Positions 63,901 through 64,000 of a stretch of DNA of 64,000 nt are shown piece after piece; positions within the stretch are counted from its first letter, which is position 1, and each line of letters begins with the position of its first letter. Origin of the DNA: Burkholderiaceae bacterium (GTDB lineage Bacteria; Pseudomonadota; Gammaproteobacteria; Burkholderiales; Burkholderiaceae_B); assembly GCA_017983955.1 (NCBI GenBank), contig JAGOAJ010000014.1, positions 1-64,000 of the forward strand, in the 5' to 3' direction. The notes beneath the pieces are model-generated. The model was not told where the DNA came from. It saw only the letters and a program-made list of their open reading frames with translations, and searched no databases. The translations under genes were made by a program, and so were the position numbers.

Positions 63901-64000
63901 AGGTACTTTTCCCGAATAGTTTTCTTTAGGCGTAAAGACATAGTTGCCGTCTTTATCCATAGAAAAGGTACCTATACCGCCAATATCAACTTCTGTGCCA
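57994..64000 (-). CDS. Giant type I-secreted repetitive adhesin (C-terminal part; open at the window edge)
   Basis: About 2,000 C-terminal residues of an extracellular adhesin. The frame remains open through base 64000, so the N-terminus is outside the window. Most of the sequence is a run of cadherin/Ig-like beta domains of roughly 100 residues. Each carries variants of ...TPVADxPxL..., an E-D-x-x motif, D-x-DGSE and ...IxGIPxGA..., rich in Asp, Gly and Thr and poor in Cys. Near the end comes a short RTX-like stretch (LLDGGKGDDTVWL), then SNIETFDLTEPGYNHTISELGADDVFSMTDHRNILAIKADEGDKVSF, which matches the tail of LapA/BapA-type T1SS substrates. A Ser/Ala-rich terminus follows (about 50 residues). 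Calcium-dependent folding and surface display are expected. The secretion genes are not in the window. GC content looks lower than in core genes. Confidence 0.88.
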   Translation of the reverse strand, partial: GTEVDIGGIGTFSMDKDGNYVFTPKENYSGKVPEITYTIQEPSINGEAGLKDSATLNFEITPVADKPKLDGNTTGTDEDVSILLGLAAPVVTDGTDHNGDLPCDNPERLGVITLKGIPSGAQLLDANGNVVANGGSDIKILIIEEGGHISHTTQAVDSADPSILRMTQAEYEALRVNPPKDSHVNIKVTVSVTSYEVDDSGNPLPNIPGATSTAIVDVQVLAVTDDVTLTIAASETDSTLGKTGTFVIDEDNVLNLKDVLNAQFEDLDGSERRWVTIKNETGQDILVNGQVLKAGASIDIQQGGLSANEKGFGDIKIGGTKDFSGDLNGIKVTLNAQDRDGDNPEHTTLVTESDVTLNLYVNPIAGDISVGGVTGKEDSAIRFLANVALTDTDGSEKINHFAIKGVPVDWIVKDGAGNVIAPDEVGGTTYTLPPSVGGVNLGDYANWTVTPPAHSSKDVTFKVDVTTEDTKVVNGESITDTNIKTDVPLKVTVTPQAEKVGVDSDGDGVDDLTMTKGHDYSTGVGGQEDLWFALNVSGQGAGKDFNLKDGWFNQDGKPEEGSLNPESADGGTENTFALLTPVLVDGFKNETAAGSKFSYVDGNGKTITLTYNGTDPVEIPMEYLHTVKFQGPPNVSGKFEIGVQAKTVDTDPDTGATSEAISGNATLEGIFIAPIADHVTLGIGGAHGKEDTDIPLIIRPSSADSSESFNIEISGIPTGAILIYNGHVVEVIDGVARIDNFDSNAPLTVKPPHNSNQDFDLTVKAESVDTIGGVTDKSGFTESQKITVRVDGVADEVDVVFNDKVTFTEAALDGGGNTIKLSDIVDTANTKMHDNDGSETLTYRISGLPDGFTVEGATFMGGEGDKREWTFTADQLKEVKIKVPEHYSGKLPGQLTAITTENDGDSLTGKPQEWDVNITPSPESDMTTGSTVVEDQRSKLDFSIGNNHGDTNEELTTVWIKASDVDDKDFTLFLGNKTFAEALATGELVKVTKQDGDGNDVDYYELSGQQIDNVYAKVGDNFASNLPNQENPSFELKYEITDKSNDGSQTPVMQEKDGSHTLTVTPVTDEVELTLGSVTGDGVTGNATDGFVLTQGGKVSVNITLEKLPDGNADNQPDYDGSEQFTQVIIEGVPNGMLVDGLTVDGVTIGQATYLGDGKWIISISESEHAKFTGPIHGQVQFTAGDQLNGSLKDLPISITVVTQDKNSDTSQTEIKTDKGNWNLSTEFGTGGSTPADVTVDFEQNPDFTGTEDTGFKLSDAFTGTVDQADANFTVVLTLPKDAQVSYKGVDLTPTVIDGKEVWIISGKGGQDALNDLLDDIVVTPPLNFNDNHGDFVFDATLTATLPSGISGQGKVEGADIPIIPVTDPAVIEVVFSAADDTGKPTKDAAQEGRDVAITLNITSPHDGPTTLGDQLYIKLDESNGLNGGILKDADGNTLTLQTVEADNALGLAPGEYYVIDLPVGSTAPHGVDLVYTPADGQEFKDGLLAIDAWVQNQEAGDIRPDPNSWETGKGSGTGALEAVNNGYDLSIGHENESGDWVANVVIGNENQDGGIVGAIQLGIKDAGLIDGDGSEQALAAMLKNLPNGFLVYVKDASGTLVLAGNAGGEGSNSWMIPLTADGKLPEIFVLPPQNWSGTLSDIELSVLSGEKGKETWGTSNKFDLVVNPMADGILSFNPAPAFGKEGDIIQLNLNIVMKDDQKAGETDESVETITVTLKGLGEHAAFYVDGQLFDMKGSNFHYDAGNDVYTLSGLSQSDADKLGFIQAAGVDTENGKVIVTVETVETGGGQPSDSKTGEFDLSIFDQPATSGDDTLLYDGGLLDGGKGDDTVWLRFGEDLDFSDDDTAGKISNIETFDLTEPGYNHTISELGADDVFSMTDHRNILAIKADEGDKVSFKDDDWKFDTDKSSDEYDVYTGKTSTGQEVEVHITKDFHVDGLLIDDADSQSIDSLLDDSGVATASAGDSNGASASALADMDHSQQNQLINDLIQQGKLATDTQ

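Noticed and set aside
57994-64000. Repetitive DNA considered as a CRISPR or satellite array
   Set aside because: Period is about 300 bases, repeats are strongly diverged, and one frame is open throughout; it is a protein repeat.

Overview
The window reads as a chromosomal segment of a betaproteobacterium of the order Burkholderiales, most likely family Alcaligenaceae (Bordetella/Advenella/Pusillimonas-like). This rests on gene content and style: long-form LeuA, DUF1840, an AceK gene inside a leucine-catabolism operon, smg close to topB, and three complete TRAP transporters. It is an inference, because no rRNA or marker gene is present. Genes are densely packed on both strands. No tRNA, rRNA, CRISPR array or recognisable insertion sequence was seen.

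Layout. 0-11.6 kb: leuA, two small genes (one DUF1840), an exported Rhs protein with a lipase-like C-terminus, then argS, a SPOR-domain protein, dsbA, metC and a LysE-type exporter. 11.6-11.9 kb: a palindromic repeat element. 11.9-21.5 kb: a leucine/isovalerate catabolic locus controlled by a MerR-type (LiuR-like) regulator with two matching palindromic operators. Its operon is isovaleryl-CoA dehydrogenase, aceK, acetyl-CoA acetyltransferase, and methylcrotonyl-CoA carboxylase beta and alpha. 21.5-30.5 kb: a D-threonine-aldolase-like gene, smg, an Rpn-family gene, two more copies of the repeat, a large GDYXXLXY membrane protein and topB.

30.6-40.3 kb: a co-directional operon of ten structural genes plus an IclR regulator, lower in GC than its flanks. 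It encodes a two-subunit Rieske oxygenase with its ferredoxin and flavin reductase, a 4-hydroxy-2-oxovalerate aldolase/acylating acetaldehyde dehydrogenase pair, a TRAP transporter and a GST-like protein. There is no ring-cleavage dioxygenase, hydrolase or hydratase. It is the best candidate here for an undescribed catabolic system. A gene-free stretch of about 620 bases with two perfect hairpins separates it from the next genes.

40.9-50.7 kb: a second TRAP transporter, a stand-alone acetolactate synthase large subunit, a SET-domain methyltransferase, a third TRAP transporter and AMP nucleosidase. 50.8-57.2 kb: an AEC transporter, pterin carbinolamine dehydratase, OHCU decarboxylase and ureidoglycolate lyase (the end of the urate/allantoin route, releasing glyoxylate), a LysR regulator, hydroxypyruvate isomerase and malate synthase G, which consume glyoxylate and its products. 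57.3-64 kb: a type II toxin-antitoxin pair and the C-terminal 2,000 residues of a giant repetitive type I-secreted adhesin that runs off the window edge.

Functional themes: C2 and acetyl-CoA metabolism recurs. Leucine degradation gives acetyl-CoA. AceK controls the isocitrate branch point. Ureide breakdown gives glyoxylate, which malate synthase condenses with acetyl-CoA. The Rieske operon would end in pyruvate and acetyl-CoA. Organic-acid uptake by TRAP systems is prominent.
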